From: Wuchereria bancrofti
Lineage: Eukaryota; Nematoda; Chromadorea; Rhabditida; Onchocercidae
Length of the DNA: 64,000 bases
Reading direction: 5' to 3'
Assembly: GCA_005281725.1 (NCBI GenBank)
Contig: SSBO01000007.1
Coordinates: forward strand, 4,222,402 to 4,286,401
Position 1 is the first letter of the stretch; the number at the start of each line of letters is the position of its first letter. The notes under the pieces were generated by a model. The model saw only the letters and a list, made by a program, of their open reading frames with translations. It ran no database searches and was not told where the DNA came from. The translations under genes and the position numbers were made by a program. Below, piece after piece: positions 24,101-37,800 of this stretch.

Positions 24101-27100
24101 TGAAGCAGTTGATTTTCCAGTAATTTGTTGTCCACATATATCGAAGTTTTCAGTTAAACGTAACATCAACAGCTGACCTTTTGAGCAAATCTTTGACACT
24201 GACAGAAGATCTTGGTGAAATTAAGAAAAAACTTTCGGTTTTGCAGTCTTCTTGCACTCGTCTCTTTGAGAAATTGCGAGGTACGGCTAACTTTTTGCAG
24301 GTTAGTTGAACTATGGATATTATCACTAGTAGTTTATGTAGATAGACTAAGAACTTAATTAGTTTATTTCTGTCGTTTCTTTGACAGTGTGACTGTGACC
24401 ATTAAACATAATATTACATGATCTCTTATAGTACTGCTCTATATTTAATGATTTAATGGCAGAATTGTCCTTATTTACTAACATTACATGATTTGGTAAT
24501 TTTTAACATGGTTTTTTAGACTCTTCTTGATGAACTGGGCTCAGGTGATCAAGGTAGAGAACTGCTGGCTCAGATAGAAGCACTTCGCATCGATCTTGAT
24601 CACTCACTGGCAACAGCTATTGACATTAGTCGTGATGTTGAAGGTATTTCAAAACCGAACGTGATAATGCATCGGTTTAATAAAGTGAAAAAAATCAGCC
24701 AAAAGCCATCATTATACAAAGTTGTTTGGCAATAAAAATCAATACCATTGCAGATTCAGTTCAGTTTTAATTGTGACTTTCATTAATTTCAGTATCGTAT
24801 GTGTGTTCATTTTTTAGCCGCAGAAGAAGGCATCGGAGATTTGTCTGCTCATTTACAACAATCATTACTGAATTGTTCGTTCGGTGTATCATCGGTACCA
24901 TCTAATGAAAATCAGGTTTCTTTTTTGATAACTGGTTTCCAGTGATAATATTAATATATCTTTTTAACTGAATAAATGAAACATCTGTTGCAGGATGCAT
25001 CGGCTCTTTCACGGGCTCAGAGAGCTTGTAGACGATTAAACGCCGCCTTAGCAAACGAAAAAATGAAAGTAAATGATTCCACTAAACTTAATGAAAAGCT
25101 TCAAGCACATGTTACCGATTTGGAAGAATCAAAAGAGAAATTAATCGATGAGCTGAATGAATTGAAGAAAAATATGGCAAGAAAAAAAAGTGAAATGATT
25201 TCATCGGTGAAAGATGTGGAAATACAGCTTCAACACAAGAATCAGCAGTATGATGAGCTCTGTAGAAAAGTCGAGGAACTTCAGCAAACAGTTAAGGCGA
25301 AAGAAGTTTTCGTTGTGGAGAAGGAATTCGAAATGAAACAGCTAAAAGATCAAATGAATAAGAAGTGTCACGAATTGGAAGTTCAAGTTAAGGAAATCAC
25401 TCACAATCTGAAAGTAAAGGATGAATCAATCGAAGTAATTTCTTAATTGCTTAATTTTAAGCCATATATACTCTTGGATCCTAATACATATATTCTCTGT
25501 TCACTGCTAAGCATCATCGTTTCTTTTCCATAGTCCACTCTAAAGTTCAGAAATTTCTTACAATTTCAGAAGTATCATTATCCTTTGTTTGGACTAAATT
25601 ATATATTATTTTTTCTTAAAACTTGTCAGTTTTGTGCCATTTGGCTAACTTTTCTGATAAAATAGCGTTCGGTATAGGAAATTTGAACTCAGGAGTTTGT
25701 AGGTGCGATGCATTCTAGGAAAAAAAGGAGGAATATTATGAAGTTAAACCTCACATCTTTCAGAAACTTCTAATTGATGTTGAAAGTTATAATGACCAAT
25801 TGTTGTCACGTAACAATGAACTGGCTCATTACAGAAGTGTAAGTTTCTCATTTTTATACTATTACCTATGGAATATATTATTTTTGGAAAAAGAATATGT
25901 TTACATTACAGGAGATTATTGGTTTAGAGAACAAAATGTGCGAATTGATTGGTACTTTAAGAGGAAATTTGGGAATTGTTCAGAAACAAGTTGACAAACC
26001 AGTTGTGGAAGCTGAAAATATGGAAATAGCTGCATTAGCTCAAGTCAGTGATTAAGAACCGTTATAACAAGTACCATTAAAGCTGTTTATACTTGAGTGA
26101 AAAAATCTATCAATGTTTTTTTTTTTTTACAGCTATCTCAAATCGCAGCAGATTTTGAGGAATTAACTAAAGTCAGCCATTACATTGCTGATTTAAAAAA
26201 TGAAATGGCTAACCTCCAACGAGATTTGGATCTATGTGAAAGAAGTCGTAATGCCATTAGTTTAAAATGTCGCGGATTGTCTGACCAAAATGCTTATCTT
26301 GAAGTAAGGCAATAATTCATCAATTTTATGATAACCAAAATATTTTTTGTTCTTTCATCATTGATAGTGGTGCTGTTGCTGTGACTTTGTCCAAAAAATC
26401 GTAAATTAGGTCACTGGCATTTCTTTGTGTCCGAATGCTCACTCTCCTTGTACTCTCTGGTAATAAACCACGTATAGTTATTTTTTTTAAATTATTTAAT
26501 AAAAAAGAAGGTGCGTTTTTGTTCATTGCCATTTGAAAATTTTTCCAAAAGGTTTGAGAGAGTAGCAGTATGTGTTACCAAATCCTTGCAAAAATCACTT
26601 TTATTTCAGGCAGAGCGTAATGGAGACAAGCAAAAGTTATTCACTCTTCAGCAACAAGTGCAAATAGAGAAGGAGTCAGTTAAAATGATGGAAAGAGATT
26701 TACAGCGTTTAAAATCTGAAAATAGTTATGTCAAGGAAAATGTAAACGTTATTTTTAACACATGATTTTTATTTCACCAACGATCTTTTCGTTATTTTTT
26801 TTCTTTTTTTTTTTTTTTTTTTTGTAGAATGAAAGATTAACGAATATGTTGGTGAATGTGGAAACAAAATACGAAGAACTGATTTCGAAACCAAATCGTA
26901 GTTCTCTTTCCGAGAGGCAGCATTCTGAACGATATACAGTGGTGAGTAAATGGTCGACATTTTTTTTGTTGATTTTTAGGTAGCATCTTTTAGCAATGTT
27001 TAATAAAGTAAGTATCAGTGAATGTGGGTACCAACAAGTTTTATTATTCCAGGCTGTTAGTACTATGACTCTTATGTCTTCGCATGATTTTGTTGAATTG

Positions 27101-28897
27101 ACGGATAAGGCAAAAACACTTGCTTCATTCACGAAACGAATGTATACACTTGCAGCCCGATGGAATGGCGAGACTGTTGTTACCACCATGTAAACATTTT
27201 CCTGTAGTTTTTTCATTTCAGCAGGGACTTTCAGCAAGGACTTTATTACATGTTTTTACGGCACCGAATTGTTTTTCAGTTGTTGAAATTAGAGTATTTT
27301 GCAATTAAAGAGCAGGAAGTAATGTTATTTGGGATAAAGGAGCAGTTCATATCACAAATTTTCTAAGGACTGCTCTAATTTGATTAAATTGAATCGAGGA
27401 TTTAGCAGTTGTGATTCTGAATTGGATTGTAATATTTAAATAATAATAAATAGTATTATCTTCATATACAGCAAAAATATTTAGGATTTCATATAAACCG
27501 GCTGATCTAGATCATCTTTATCACACTTATGCCCGGATTTTGAATTGCTTGTCAGATGGATTCAGTGAACTGCGAAATAAAATAGTCTCGGGGAAAGTCA
27601 AGCTACAGTCGATTATTTCTGAAGAACAACAAAATTCTCAACAGTAATCAATTTTTACAGTTCTTTTTTTCCTGAGGATCATTCAGCTATATAAGTTAGT
27701 CTTTGGTGTAGAACACTGTGATCGAAGTGCCAAGCCTCTTTCTATAGATTGTAATCTGTACCATTTTTATGTCGGGCGACAAGACTAATCCGTACAGAAG
27801 TCACTAAGAGATGGGAGGGAAATCCACGTAGGTCGAGCAAGCTGTTTGTTTATGTTTATGTAAGAAAACTATAGTGCTTGATATTTTCTAGGACTAAAAG
27901 TGGAAATTCAAGATCAAGTAATGATGAATTGGGTACGAACTGTTTCATCCCTGTAGACGGGTCACAAAAAGGTAAGAGCCATTAAAATAAATTTCACACA
28001 AATTAATGAGAGAATTGTAATGGAATTTTTTAGAATTGGTATCAGTTGATCTGCGAACACTATTCAATGATGCTGACCAAATTGTTCAGAAGCTTAGTGC
28101 CATTTCAAATAGACTAGTAAGTTTTATTTCTACATGCTATTATTTTTAGCCAAAAAAAGTTTCCACTTAAGAGGTCATATTTCATTAGAAACTTATTCAA
28201 GAACATTTTAGCATAATGCAGAAATATTGGAAGTGCTGTCGAACGTGAGATTATTACAATTTCAAATTGATTATCTGCGCGGACATTCGCGACATTTTGA
28301 GAAAACTAAGGAAAATTTTGTTCCGGTGATTTTCTTTGCTTGAAATCTTTGTTTTTGAGCGGAAGATAATTTCTTTTTCAAACATACTATTCATGATCAC
28401 TTCGCTGACTGATAGATGAATTTTCATACCTGTGCTCCACTCTTTTTTCTACTTGTTTCTTTCTCGTAGTTCGCTTAATTGCTTATCACATATGTAATCC
28501 GAAATTGTTTAGATGGAAGCACTTCAATTAGAAAATGAGCGTTTGCAAACAGCACTTACCGATGCAAGAATTTTGCTGCAAAGAGCTCATGAACGACTGA
28601 ATAAACTGGCGAGTTTTAAAATTTTTGCTTTTCTCCAGTGTTTTTTTTTTTTTTTGGATAGGAGTATTTTCGGAATTTAAATAGGAGAATTTCCAAGTGC
28701 TGGAAAATCATGATTTGCAAAAAGTATTGAGATCTATTCAAAAAATTACAAGCAGTGGTCAGTTGCAGCCTAATTCGAAAGACATGTGCGAACAGATATT
28801 GTGTGAAATGAACGAAATTAGTAAAGTAATGAAGGCAACAACGCGCGAGGTACATCGCGTAGGAAACCATTCAAGAGTTATAAGAAGCTATAAGTAG
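21181..28897 (+). CDS. Large coiled-coil protein, 1270 aa, function unknown (possibly centrosomal)
   Basis: Twenty-seven exons join in phase from ATG 21181 to TAG 28897. The first include 21181-21318, 21382-21461, 21531-21577, 21687-21853 and 22071-22259; the largest is 24994-25434; the last three are 28212-28325, 28513-28608 and 28685-28897. The first 95 residues are Ser/Thr rich with several TP/SP sites. Long heptad-repeat stretches then begin at KEENKQLREEISDLKSQ and run, with Ser/Thr-rich linkers, almost to the end. There is no ATPase, kinase or membrane segment. Length, domain-poor coiled coil and an early charged coiled segment after a phosphorylatable N-terminus recall centrosome scaffold proteins such as SPD-5 or centrosomin/CDK5RAP2, but the conserved CM1 core is not clearly present, so this is only a suggestion. 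A golgin or motor-adaptor role is equally possible. The last intron is inferred to be GC-AG. Confidence 0.8.
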
Positions 28898-29513
28898 CTT
28901 ACTATTACCAAATTTCGTTTGTGAATTCATTTTCTACAATTGTCTTGACCTCTCATATTTATTCTCACACTTATTATTCGTCAGTTACGTCTTCTTCTTT
29001 GATCGAAAGTTTTACAACCAAATTTCCTGCTTCTAGTTTATGTATATTCACAGAAAGATAAGTAACAAAATGAAGGATTATCCGTGTTGCAAACTTTATG
29101 AATGACCTACCCTTGGAGTATTGCACATTCACATTTTGCACAATATATGATGTGCATTTTGCAGATTTGCTTTTAGATTTCTATTATTTGAATAAAGAGT
29201 TTCTGCACAGTCCATCGAAGTTGGCTTCCAGTAGTTTTAATTAAGCTATAGAAAAAAGTATTCCTTATCCAGAACTCTTTTGATATTCTTTGTAATGTTT
29301 CGTAAGGTTTTTCAAAAACAACGCATACTCTTGGCAGATAACTGATATGAAATGTTAAATGCAATATTATAGAAATACAAAAAATTATGCTAACTTGTTA
29401 AATATAAAAATAAAGTAGTAATCGCTCAATACAAAAAAAGAAAGGAACTTTGCAGAACACAAAACTGATATCATTAGTTTAGCATAACCACAATTATATA
29501 AACAGATATTATT
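28898..29513. other. Convergent 3' spacer between coiled-coil and GTPBP3 genes
   Basis: About 600 bp, AT-rich, with a candidate poly(A) signal AATAAA at 29191-29196 for the plus-strand gene. No coding exon was recognised. Confidence 0.5.
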
Positions 29514-32389
29514 TCATTTCCCAATACAAAATGAGGAAAATATTTCGTCAAGAATTTGTTCATTCACAACTACACCTGACATTTCGCTAATGCAATCCGA
29601 AACGTCGCGTAATAGTTCTGCTGCAATGGCAACATCCTTCGCTTTCAGTGCCTTGAATAGTTAAAAATAAAAAGCTGGCACGAGCTTTAAATCTGAACTA
29701 CGATGAAAGTTACAGTATGAAAGTAAAGCTACAGATGAAAGTATCCATGCTTCCCTAACAGGGACCATGGATTATCAAGAATGTGTGGAAGTTACTTCAT
29801 TCGAGAAATGTCGAGACCACAGAAAAAAAGTGATACAAATTTGTACACTGTTTTGTAATTTTTTTTTAAAAAGTGATCAAGAAAATTGAAGTACCTTTGT
29901 AAGAACAAAAATAGCTTCTTTTACCAGTAACCGATGAACCTGACCACTGACAAGAGTGCTATCATCGGAAATTGGGCACAGCTCATCGATGTATTTACAA
30001 ATAATTTCAAGCTGAAAAAATTAAAACGGGACAAAAACAATCCTAAACGAAAAGATGAACATATTGTCATCAGTAGTGCTTTCTAGTTATACCTATTAAA
30101 TTTATTTATTAGAATATACTCAAATCTTGAAAAATAATGTATATAACATTGTAGCAAATTATAGACTAACCAGTGAATTGATCCCTTCACCAGAAATGCA
30201 TGATATGCTAATAGCTGGCCACGGAAGGAGTATACTATTCGGAACACTGCGTAAATCGCACTTATTCAGGGCAACAAAAACAGGTGTATCTTTTTTGAGA
30301 TGACACCAAGAAAGCACCGAGCGCACATCTGCTTCGAAATCCTTGCACATACTACTATCTAATACTACGATTACAATATCGGCCTCCACCGCTCTATAAA
30401 TGGATATTTTATGACTTTATGTAATATCTATCACAAACAAAATTAAGGAATTATAAAATCAAATTATATAGATTATTTATACATTTAAAAATTAATGTGA
30501 ACATGTTGTGTACATATTGGTTCCACAATTTTTTTAATTTAGAGTTCTAGTACTTCTAACATATTAGATTATAAACAAAAGGAAGAGAAGTAGCAGACTC
30601 TATAAAATAATATGAAATAATGCTTTAAGGTTCAATATTATCTTACTATTTTGAACTAACAGCAAGGGAAAAAAATTGGATGAAGTATCTTTCATGATTT
30701 ATTTTTATAAAGCCTGCCTGAGTTAATCACGATGGGGAATGAACAACCTTCTCAATGTTCTCTGGATGCCTTCTGCTTCAAGAGAATCTAAAGGAATTTC
30801 ACGAATTCCTGCGGTATCAATAATGGTCACAGGAATAGAAGAAAGCTGAACTGTTACTTCCAATGAATCACGAGTTGTTCCCTCAATGTCAGACACTATA
30901 GCCATGTCCCGGTTTGCTATAAATATTTTATTCATACATACAAAAGTAAATCTCTCATTAAGTGAATCTTGTGGAAAGTCAAAAATTACCCATATGATTG
31001 AATAAACTGCTTTTTCCAACATTTGTTTGTCCCAGAATAACGATCCTTAAGCCTTCATTAATCAGCGCCCCTCGCTTCATCTGTTCTTGAATGCAGCTCA
31101 GTTCACTAATTATTGAACTCATTGCAACACGAATGTCTTCCCACTGGAATTCAACATCATCTCCGAAATCAATGGATGCTTCCACAGAAGCTCGTACTTT
31201 AATGATTTGCTTTCTTATATCTCCCAATGCTTTATCTGTAAGAGATGATAACGGTAGCACTATTTGTACGAGATAATGTTACCATTATGGCCATTACCAT
31301 TAGCAATTCTGAATATGTATAACTCACTTGCCTAAAGTGTTCATATGCAAAGCTAGGCGTCTTTGACGCTGTGTTCGTGCAGCCAAAAGATACGCAAGCG
31401 AATGTACTTCATGCAATGTCATCTTTCCATTGAAAAATGCCCTAAAAAATTGAACTTGAAATTCAGAAATATACAGAAGCATACATATTTAAGAAATACA
31501 CATTTAAAAAGGAAATTTTGCAGTACGTTCATAGATTTGAAGAACCAAATTAAAAATGTCAAACATTTTGCCTCACCTTTTCGTAAATTCTCCAGCCTTT
31601 GCAGGCTGTACATTGTCGAACTTAGCAAGCGCTTCCAATAAACAATCAACAACTGCTCGACTGCCGTGCACATAGAATTCAGCCACATCTTCCCCTGTTG
31701 ATGTTTTCGGACCTAACGATATAAATTATTGACCTAATGTCAATTTGGCTTATTTAAGAGAGTTTTTAAAATCATAATCCATAATTTCTATCATTAATTT
31801 TTAAGAAATTTTTGCCATGGATACAATCATGAACTATTCATGGCGACTATGTTTATCACTTTAGGTATGTTCAGTTTTAAAGTAAAGAATTAATAGGAAA
31901 ACTAAACAAAGCGAATGCAGAAAATAAAGCAGCAAAAAATTTACTGTGAAGAAACGCTTTCGGCTGAAAAATAAAACAGCTAACATGACTAATTTCTCGC
32001 TCTCTAATAAAATACGTACGATACTTTTGAAAAAAAATAATAACCCGGCAAAAAAACCGCCATGCCTCGATCAATAAGTTCTCCATCTCGTCGAATATTC
32101 GCATAGAACAATTCCCTAGGCAGAATTTTTTCTCGACCTGTGAGCTCCTCCAGGCATCGCCGACTTTCTTTTCCTATTTTACAGAAACTTTGTATGAAAA
32201 GAGAAAGATGTGCTATTAGACAAGATACCACAAATAAAGATTTTAAGGTACGTAAGAAATTCCAGATGATTAAATGAACCAACCGGAAACTCGGATAACT
32301 GATATGGCGGCAGGTAACGCACCCGAACTCATAGCAAATATGGTGCAATAACGCCTCAGATGTCTCAATACTGCATACGCCTCAAGCAT
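29514..32389 (-). CDS. GTPBP3: Mitochondrial tRNA uridine-modification GTPase (MnmE/GTPBP3/MSS1)
   Basis: Nine exons in transcript order (32284-32389, 32045-32173, 31577-31712, 31332-31441, 30990-31235, 30748-30916, 30171-30393, 29895-30011, 29514-29651) join in phase to 457 aa. The N-terminal folate-binding domain starts [25 protein letters not shown], with [15 protein letters not shown] and [19 protein letters not shown]. The G domain shows [10 protein letters not shown] (G1), GTTRD (G2), DTAG (G3), NKCD (G4) and SCISGEG (G5). The final residues FCIGK carry the invariant catalytic Cys of the MnmE family. With MTO1/GidA it modifies the wobble uridine of mitochondrial tRNAs. Met at 32389 follows no clear acceptor, and the first 15 residues (basic, Leu/Tyr/Arg rich) may act as an import signal. 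The intron 31236-31331 has a perfect AG|GCAAGT GC donor. Confidence 0.95.
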
Positions 32390-33291
32390 TCCCTCATATG
32401 ATAAACCTGAGAGTTGTAATAAACTAATGACAGAAACTCACTGTCCTTAATATAAGGAATTATTTAATCATAAACTTCACACAGTGCCTATTACATTCGG
32501 ATTAAGCATCGCAAAGAAATTACATGCATTAAATTGGAACCAAGTAGTTCAGAACCCTATATTTTGACCGGCGAAGTTAAAAACAAAATTCATATATTGG
32601 TAAGAGTTATCAATATTCGTTACATTGAAATAACTAATTCTAAAATGCAACACAATAGCTGAACAACTATCACTATTACTACTTTTATTAATATACCCTT
32701 AATCTTTAAATATGCATAAGAACCACTGACATAACTGGATAAAATTTACCATATTTTCAAAATAAAAAATCAGAAATATAAATTGTATGACGTACGAAAA
32801 ACATAACGCCAATATCGAAAAAAATATTCCAAAGTTGCACTAACTTTTTTTTTCATTCACAAGAACCATAAAAAACATATGATCAGATTTTCTAATATCT
32901 CCTAATGTTATCTTAACGGCTTTACAATTTCACATGCTTTTGAATTCATTTCACCAAAAGAAGTGCTCCATATACTTAACAAGACTAACGCTTTACTGGA
33001 ATCCCTTTAACTTCCTAACAATTTTGAAAATAAAGCATAAGAAAGTTCACTTCATAATCAAAGCTTGATTATTCGCAAGAACAAAAATTAAAAACAACAT
33101 TATGTCGTTATATATACAAATTCTAACAAATGCAATTATATATTTTAACCGTTACGACATATCCAATTACATTCTAATGATGAGATGTCGGAATTGAAGG
33201 AAAAATAAAAAGCGGAAAAAAAAACATGAAGTTAAATTTCAGAAAGGAATGAATTCTGAATCCAGAATCCCTAATTACGGAATTCTAAAAC
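32390..33291. other. Spacer between GTPBP3 and SOCS-box genes
   Basis: About 900 bp of very AT-rich sequence between two minus-strand genes. No coding exon, tRNA or repeat of note was recognised. Confidence 0.5.
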
Positions 33292-34551
33292 TCATCGATA
33301 CAGACAAGGAGGGACAAAATATTTTGGATCCTCTAAATAGCAAATCATATTTGATGGCAAAGGTAAAGATGCAAGCAGCTCTTTCTCAACACAGTTACGT
33401 ATGACCACTCTACACAAATATTTCAAAGACGGCAGAAGTTCATGTCGACGTAATAAGTGATTTAGTTCAAGGGTCTCGATTCCTGTGCTATCACTTTTTG
33501 GATGCATCAACATGCAAATTCTCCTTTTGCAACAGCTCTGCAACGAATTTTCGATGAACGAAACTAATGAATTCGCTTTCACCAGTGAATTTGGTCCTGA
33601 AATATGCAATTCCTAATTTCAAAATATGGCAGTGTGCAAAGTCGTGGGCGTATGTCCAGAAAGAGGGGGGAGATAAGATAACAATCAAAAAGGATTTTGC
33701 AGATTAAAACCGAAAATGTTATTATATGCTTTTCAATTAACCCGAACTCCTCCTTCCCTAAGTCCAGTTTCTTCAGAAATTGGAAAGTTGATTTTTTCCC
33801 AAACCAGAATGAGGAGATATCTTAAAGCCATAATCATTATACCAATTTTTGCAGACTATTTACTAAAATACTCAAAGTTCTACGAAATCCAGTGCAATAC
33901 ATTGTTACTTAGTAGAGCAGCTAAACACCGAACATGGACTAACAGCAGCTTTAACGGATAAAACCGTTCATTCGAATTCAGTTGATTGCACAGCCAAATT
34001 AATTCCACAAGTATAATAATAACAATAATAGTAAATAGTAATAATAATAATGAATAATAATCAAGAATCCGATTTAATGCTATATATTTCAATGAATTAT
34101 ATTACAGAATTAAATTACCACCAAGACAAAAATTTCCACCATGTTGTGCAAGACGGGTATGATGAACGGAATGTTTTGTACGATATGATATAGTGAAAAT
34201 ATAGCGATCACTGGCTGAATCTCGAACGAGATAGGTTCCTGGTAACTGACTCATCAGTACTTTCTCTGCATCTTTCCATGACATATTTCCCCAGTACCAA
34301 GAACTCTACAACTGTTAACATCTAGATGAAAAATGGAATAGCATTTTGCATAGAAGTTAATGTGTAATTCGGCACCAACAATAAATGGGACCAAAATGAT
34401 GTAACCGCTTATTTCGAATAATCCATGAATATTCTACAGGCCTATATAACTAAAAATAAAACTACTCCTCGTATTAGTTTCATTGTTTGAGAGAATTGAA
34501 CAGTATGACTTGCAGCACCATGCTCCATCCATACGTCCCGTCTCACAGCAT
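33292..34551 (-). CDS. SH2 and SOCS-box protein (SOCS6/SOCS7-like)
   Basis: Exons in transcript order 34466-34551, 34122-34305 and 33292-33596 join in phase. The SH2 domain begins SSWYWGNMSWKDAEKVL (equivalent to the GWYWGPMSWEDAE of SOCS proteins), with LPGTYLVRDSASDRYIFTIS containing the FLVRDS phosphotyrosine-binding Arg, then THH-type HHTRL and ANSLVSFIENSLQ. The C-terminus is a SOCS box: SLKYLCRVVIRN...LASLPLPSNMICYLE. Such proteins bind phosphotyrosine targets and recruit Elongin B/C-Cullin ubiquitin ligase to d dampen receptor and JAK/STAT-type signalling in the cytoplasm. The middle donor is ambiguous between 34122 and 34119 (tandem GTGGTA), adding or dropping one Gly. The true 5' end is unclear: the first exon opens with a split codon after an acceptor at 34552, so either another exon lies upstream or translation starts at an internal Met. 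MED23 ends 266 bp upstream on the same strand, compatible with an operon. Confidence 0.85.
34012..34062. repeat. Imperfect AAT/TAA microsatellite
   Basis: A run of (ATA)n/(AAT)n with a few interruptions inside the intron between the SH2 and SOCS-box exons. Confidence 0.8.
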
Positions 34552-34664
34552 CTGAATCTTAAATACTTCAATATATCTTTTACCTATTTAAAAAAAAAAG
34601 AAAAAAACGCGCTGAAAATAAGCAAAATAGATGTTAAATCCATCAAGAAACCACACTACTGAAA

Positions 34665-34704
34665 AGCAAATCGAAGACAGTTATAGCAAACCGAAGACAG
34701 TTAT
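34665..34704. repeat. 20-bp tandem duplication
   Basis: Two adjacent 20-bp units (34665-34684, 34685-34704) differ by one base (T/C). They sit in the spacer between MED23 and the SOCS-box gene. Confidence 0.85.
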
Positions 34705-34817
34705 GGAATATAAAAAGTAAGCCAAGACTTGTTATTTTTTATTAGACTCTGTACACCATTTAATAACACCAATAAAACATTATGTAACAAATTAGGAGAT
34801 CTGTCAAATAACAAATT

Positions 34818-37800
34818 TTAGAAAAGACTGGAAGGTCCAGGAGCAAGTTTATGGGGCAGATCAATAGTGGCGTTTATTTGCGTGTGTGAGATATATTTCA
34901 ATTTATTTCGCATAGATGGTGACAATCGCTGTATTGCTTGTTCTGCTTCATTCTTGACGAAATCACCAACATACATATATTTCATATGGTATAAAAAATC
35001 GCAGATTGAATCTTCATATTTTAACACACCTACTCGTTCGTTTACTTTTACCGTCATCTTGTAAACATCTACAGCAAGCTAAAATCAATTTTTTTCCTCG
35101 AATTTTATCATAAATCAAATAACTTTCTAGAAATAGAAAAAGAAACTATTAATACATCCTTAAATTTTTAGTTCAATTACAGAAACAATTTTTTGTCCAA
35201 TAAAGATAAAGAAGCAATAAAGAAGTTTTCCCGTTAAGCATAACCTTTTCTTATCAATCACAACAAATATATAAACTTAAAATAGTATTAAACAGAACAA
35301 GGACATACATCCTGTATTTGCTTGCTTCTTTCTTTGGCATCATAAAATCGTTGTAAAATGGGCACAACGAGACGAAGCACGAATATCAGCTGCGCTTCCG
35401 TGACTAATTTTGGTGCAAGCTGATCACGTACAAATTCAGGTAAAGCTGCTAGTGAACTCTGAAACATCAACTTATTGAAATTTAATTTGTTAGTGAAAGT
35501 AACAAGGAATTTCCAGGCTCAGCAATCATCAAATAAACAAAAAAAGTGTTTTAACATGGATGCTTTTCACTCTCTCTTCCCAAAAATTTCTAAAAAAATT
35601 TTCATTTCTGTTTAAAAACTGATTTTTTTAAATTCACTTAAAACAATTAGAAAAAGCAAATACGGACTGTATTGCAGTGTTGAAGATAGGCATGCCCGAG
35701 CGCAAGATTCGTCAGTAATTGGTTCTCGGTTAGCAAGAAGCATTCACTTTCTAAACTGCCAAAGCAAACTGATGGATCACCTAAATTGAAATTTTCTATT
35801 CAAATCTTTTTATTCAAAGGTAGCACAAAAAAAAAATTTATACCATGCAGTACTTCCGAATCGAGCACGGATACAATATGCTCATAAAAAACTTGCTGGA
35901 AAGAAACTGGTAGAGCCGTTAAAATTAGAGCAACTGCATTGATGGTGGCATATCTGAAAAAAAAGCTGTAAAACCGCAAATTCATTACCGGAACTCATCT
36001 TTTAGAGCATAACATATTAGCGACGTCAAAATAATAATATCAAGAAATATAATGTAATGTCATGAAGTTAGTGCCATTAATTCTACACCAAAGAAAGGAA
36101 GAGTGATAAATAATCGGAACACATAATTAAAAAACGAACGGTTGGTGCAACGGCCGAATAAAGACCAAATCGATGAGTGCATGGGCGGTAATAACTGGTG
36201 CATGAGGAGATGCGAGCAGCTCGATGCATGCGCCGGTAAGGGCTTGCCCTGCAGGTGGCATCTCCGCGAATCTCCAATCCTGAATATTAACTGGAAATAT
36301 TATATTAACTGAATATTAACTATTAACTGGTAAAATGAACTGTTAATAGAACGATTTCAAATTATTATTTAATAAAAAAACTATGACACCGAAACCGCAA
36401 TCAATCTGACCTTGTAAACAAAAGCTGGTGGCTGATGGGCATAGTTGGAAGCTTGCAAGATGCGATCCACCAATGCCTGACAAAACTGAGATGGCAGTGA
36501 CAGTTGATGATTGTCAGAAATAAATGACGGTGTTAGAAGGGCATATTTACCATCTCTTAAAAAATTCTCGAAATGAGTCAAATTCCAACTTTTTTAAAAA
36601 TGTTCATATTAACTCATTAGATCAAAAAAATTCTCTAAAAATTATCTGGTAAGGTTTTAACCTTTAATTGGACCATCTTAGGATGAGTGTCGCTCAGTTA
36701 TGCTGAACACACATTGAAATTTAGGTGGTGCCACTTCAAAAGTTAACAGAGACTTAAGTGAGTCCCATCAATAAAATTGAACACGTACCTATCTTCCAAC
36801 TGTCCGCAAATTTCCAACACAAAATCTCTAGCACGAACTGTATGTGAGATAGTTTTATCCAAGCAATACAAAACACTGTACATGTAAGCTGCTGGCTGTG
36901 CTGTAACACGAATTATTTTATCAATGTGTATTTTCTATTCAATCCACATCCTCTTCTGAAATTCACCCATACAAATTACAACCGTTAAATATTCTGCGTG
37001 TTCATGGGAAACACATTCCGAATAAAGCTAACTGCATAGATAAACCTGAAAGCCAGTTTCTTATTTAACTAGAACAAGCTCAGAAAGATGAAGGAAACCA
37101 TCTCTCTCTCATAGGGCTTGAATGTGAAAAGTTACGATGATATCGGTAGCATGGTTTGAAGCACATCAGCAGTGTCGTAAATAATTGATCAGCAACTACA
37201 GTTTCTATCGCTCGGAGTAAAATAATGTCCACAATCTAGGAACAAATCAACATACCTCAAATGGGAGAAAATATGGATTGCAGAAGCTAATAACAAACAA
37301 AAAGACAAGAAAATAAATCTCAAAATTTCACTTGTCACAATTTACAGGATATTAAAAGTTGAAAACGAAAGTAAGACAAAAAACGAAAGGAAAGGAAAGG
37401 GATAAAAAAAAGACAAGATATCAGACCAATTTGTTCTACGAACAGTTGGAATTATATTTGAAGAGTAAAAAAATTAGGTTGCTACAATCTTAAACTATTT
37501 TTTATATTGTTATAAGCGTTTGCAAAAAACACCTAAATTTTAACATCGTAGCCAAATTTCCTTCTATGGTAGCGAAATTTTTGGGGAGTTGTAAAACATA
37601 TCTGTCTATTACGTACCGGAAGTATGCGTTCCATAATATTACCGTAGTAAATTGGCATATGCAGTTCGGGGTTGACGGTTGACTGCTCGATTGGTCGCAT
37701 ACCCAGTTCAATTTGCATTTCCCTCCTCATTTTTGCTTCCATTTCTCTGTATGACAATTCCGGAAATTGCTAAAAAAATCATTCAGAAAATAAAAAAATA

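Noticed and set aside
26755..27237. 160-codon minus-strand frame
   Set aside because: It is antisense to two good coiled-coil exons and runs through a poly-T tract read as poly-Lys.
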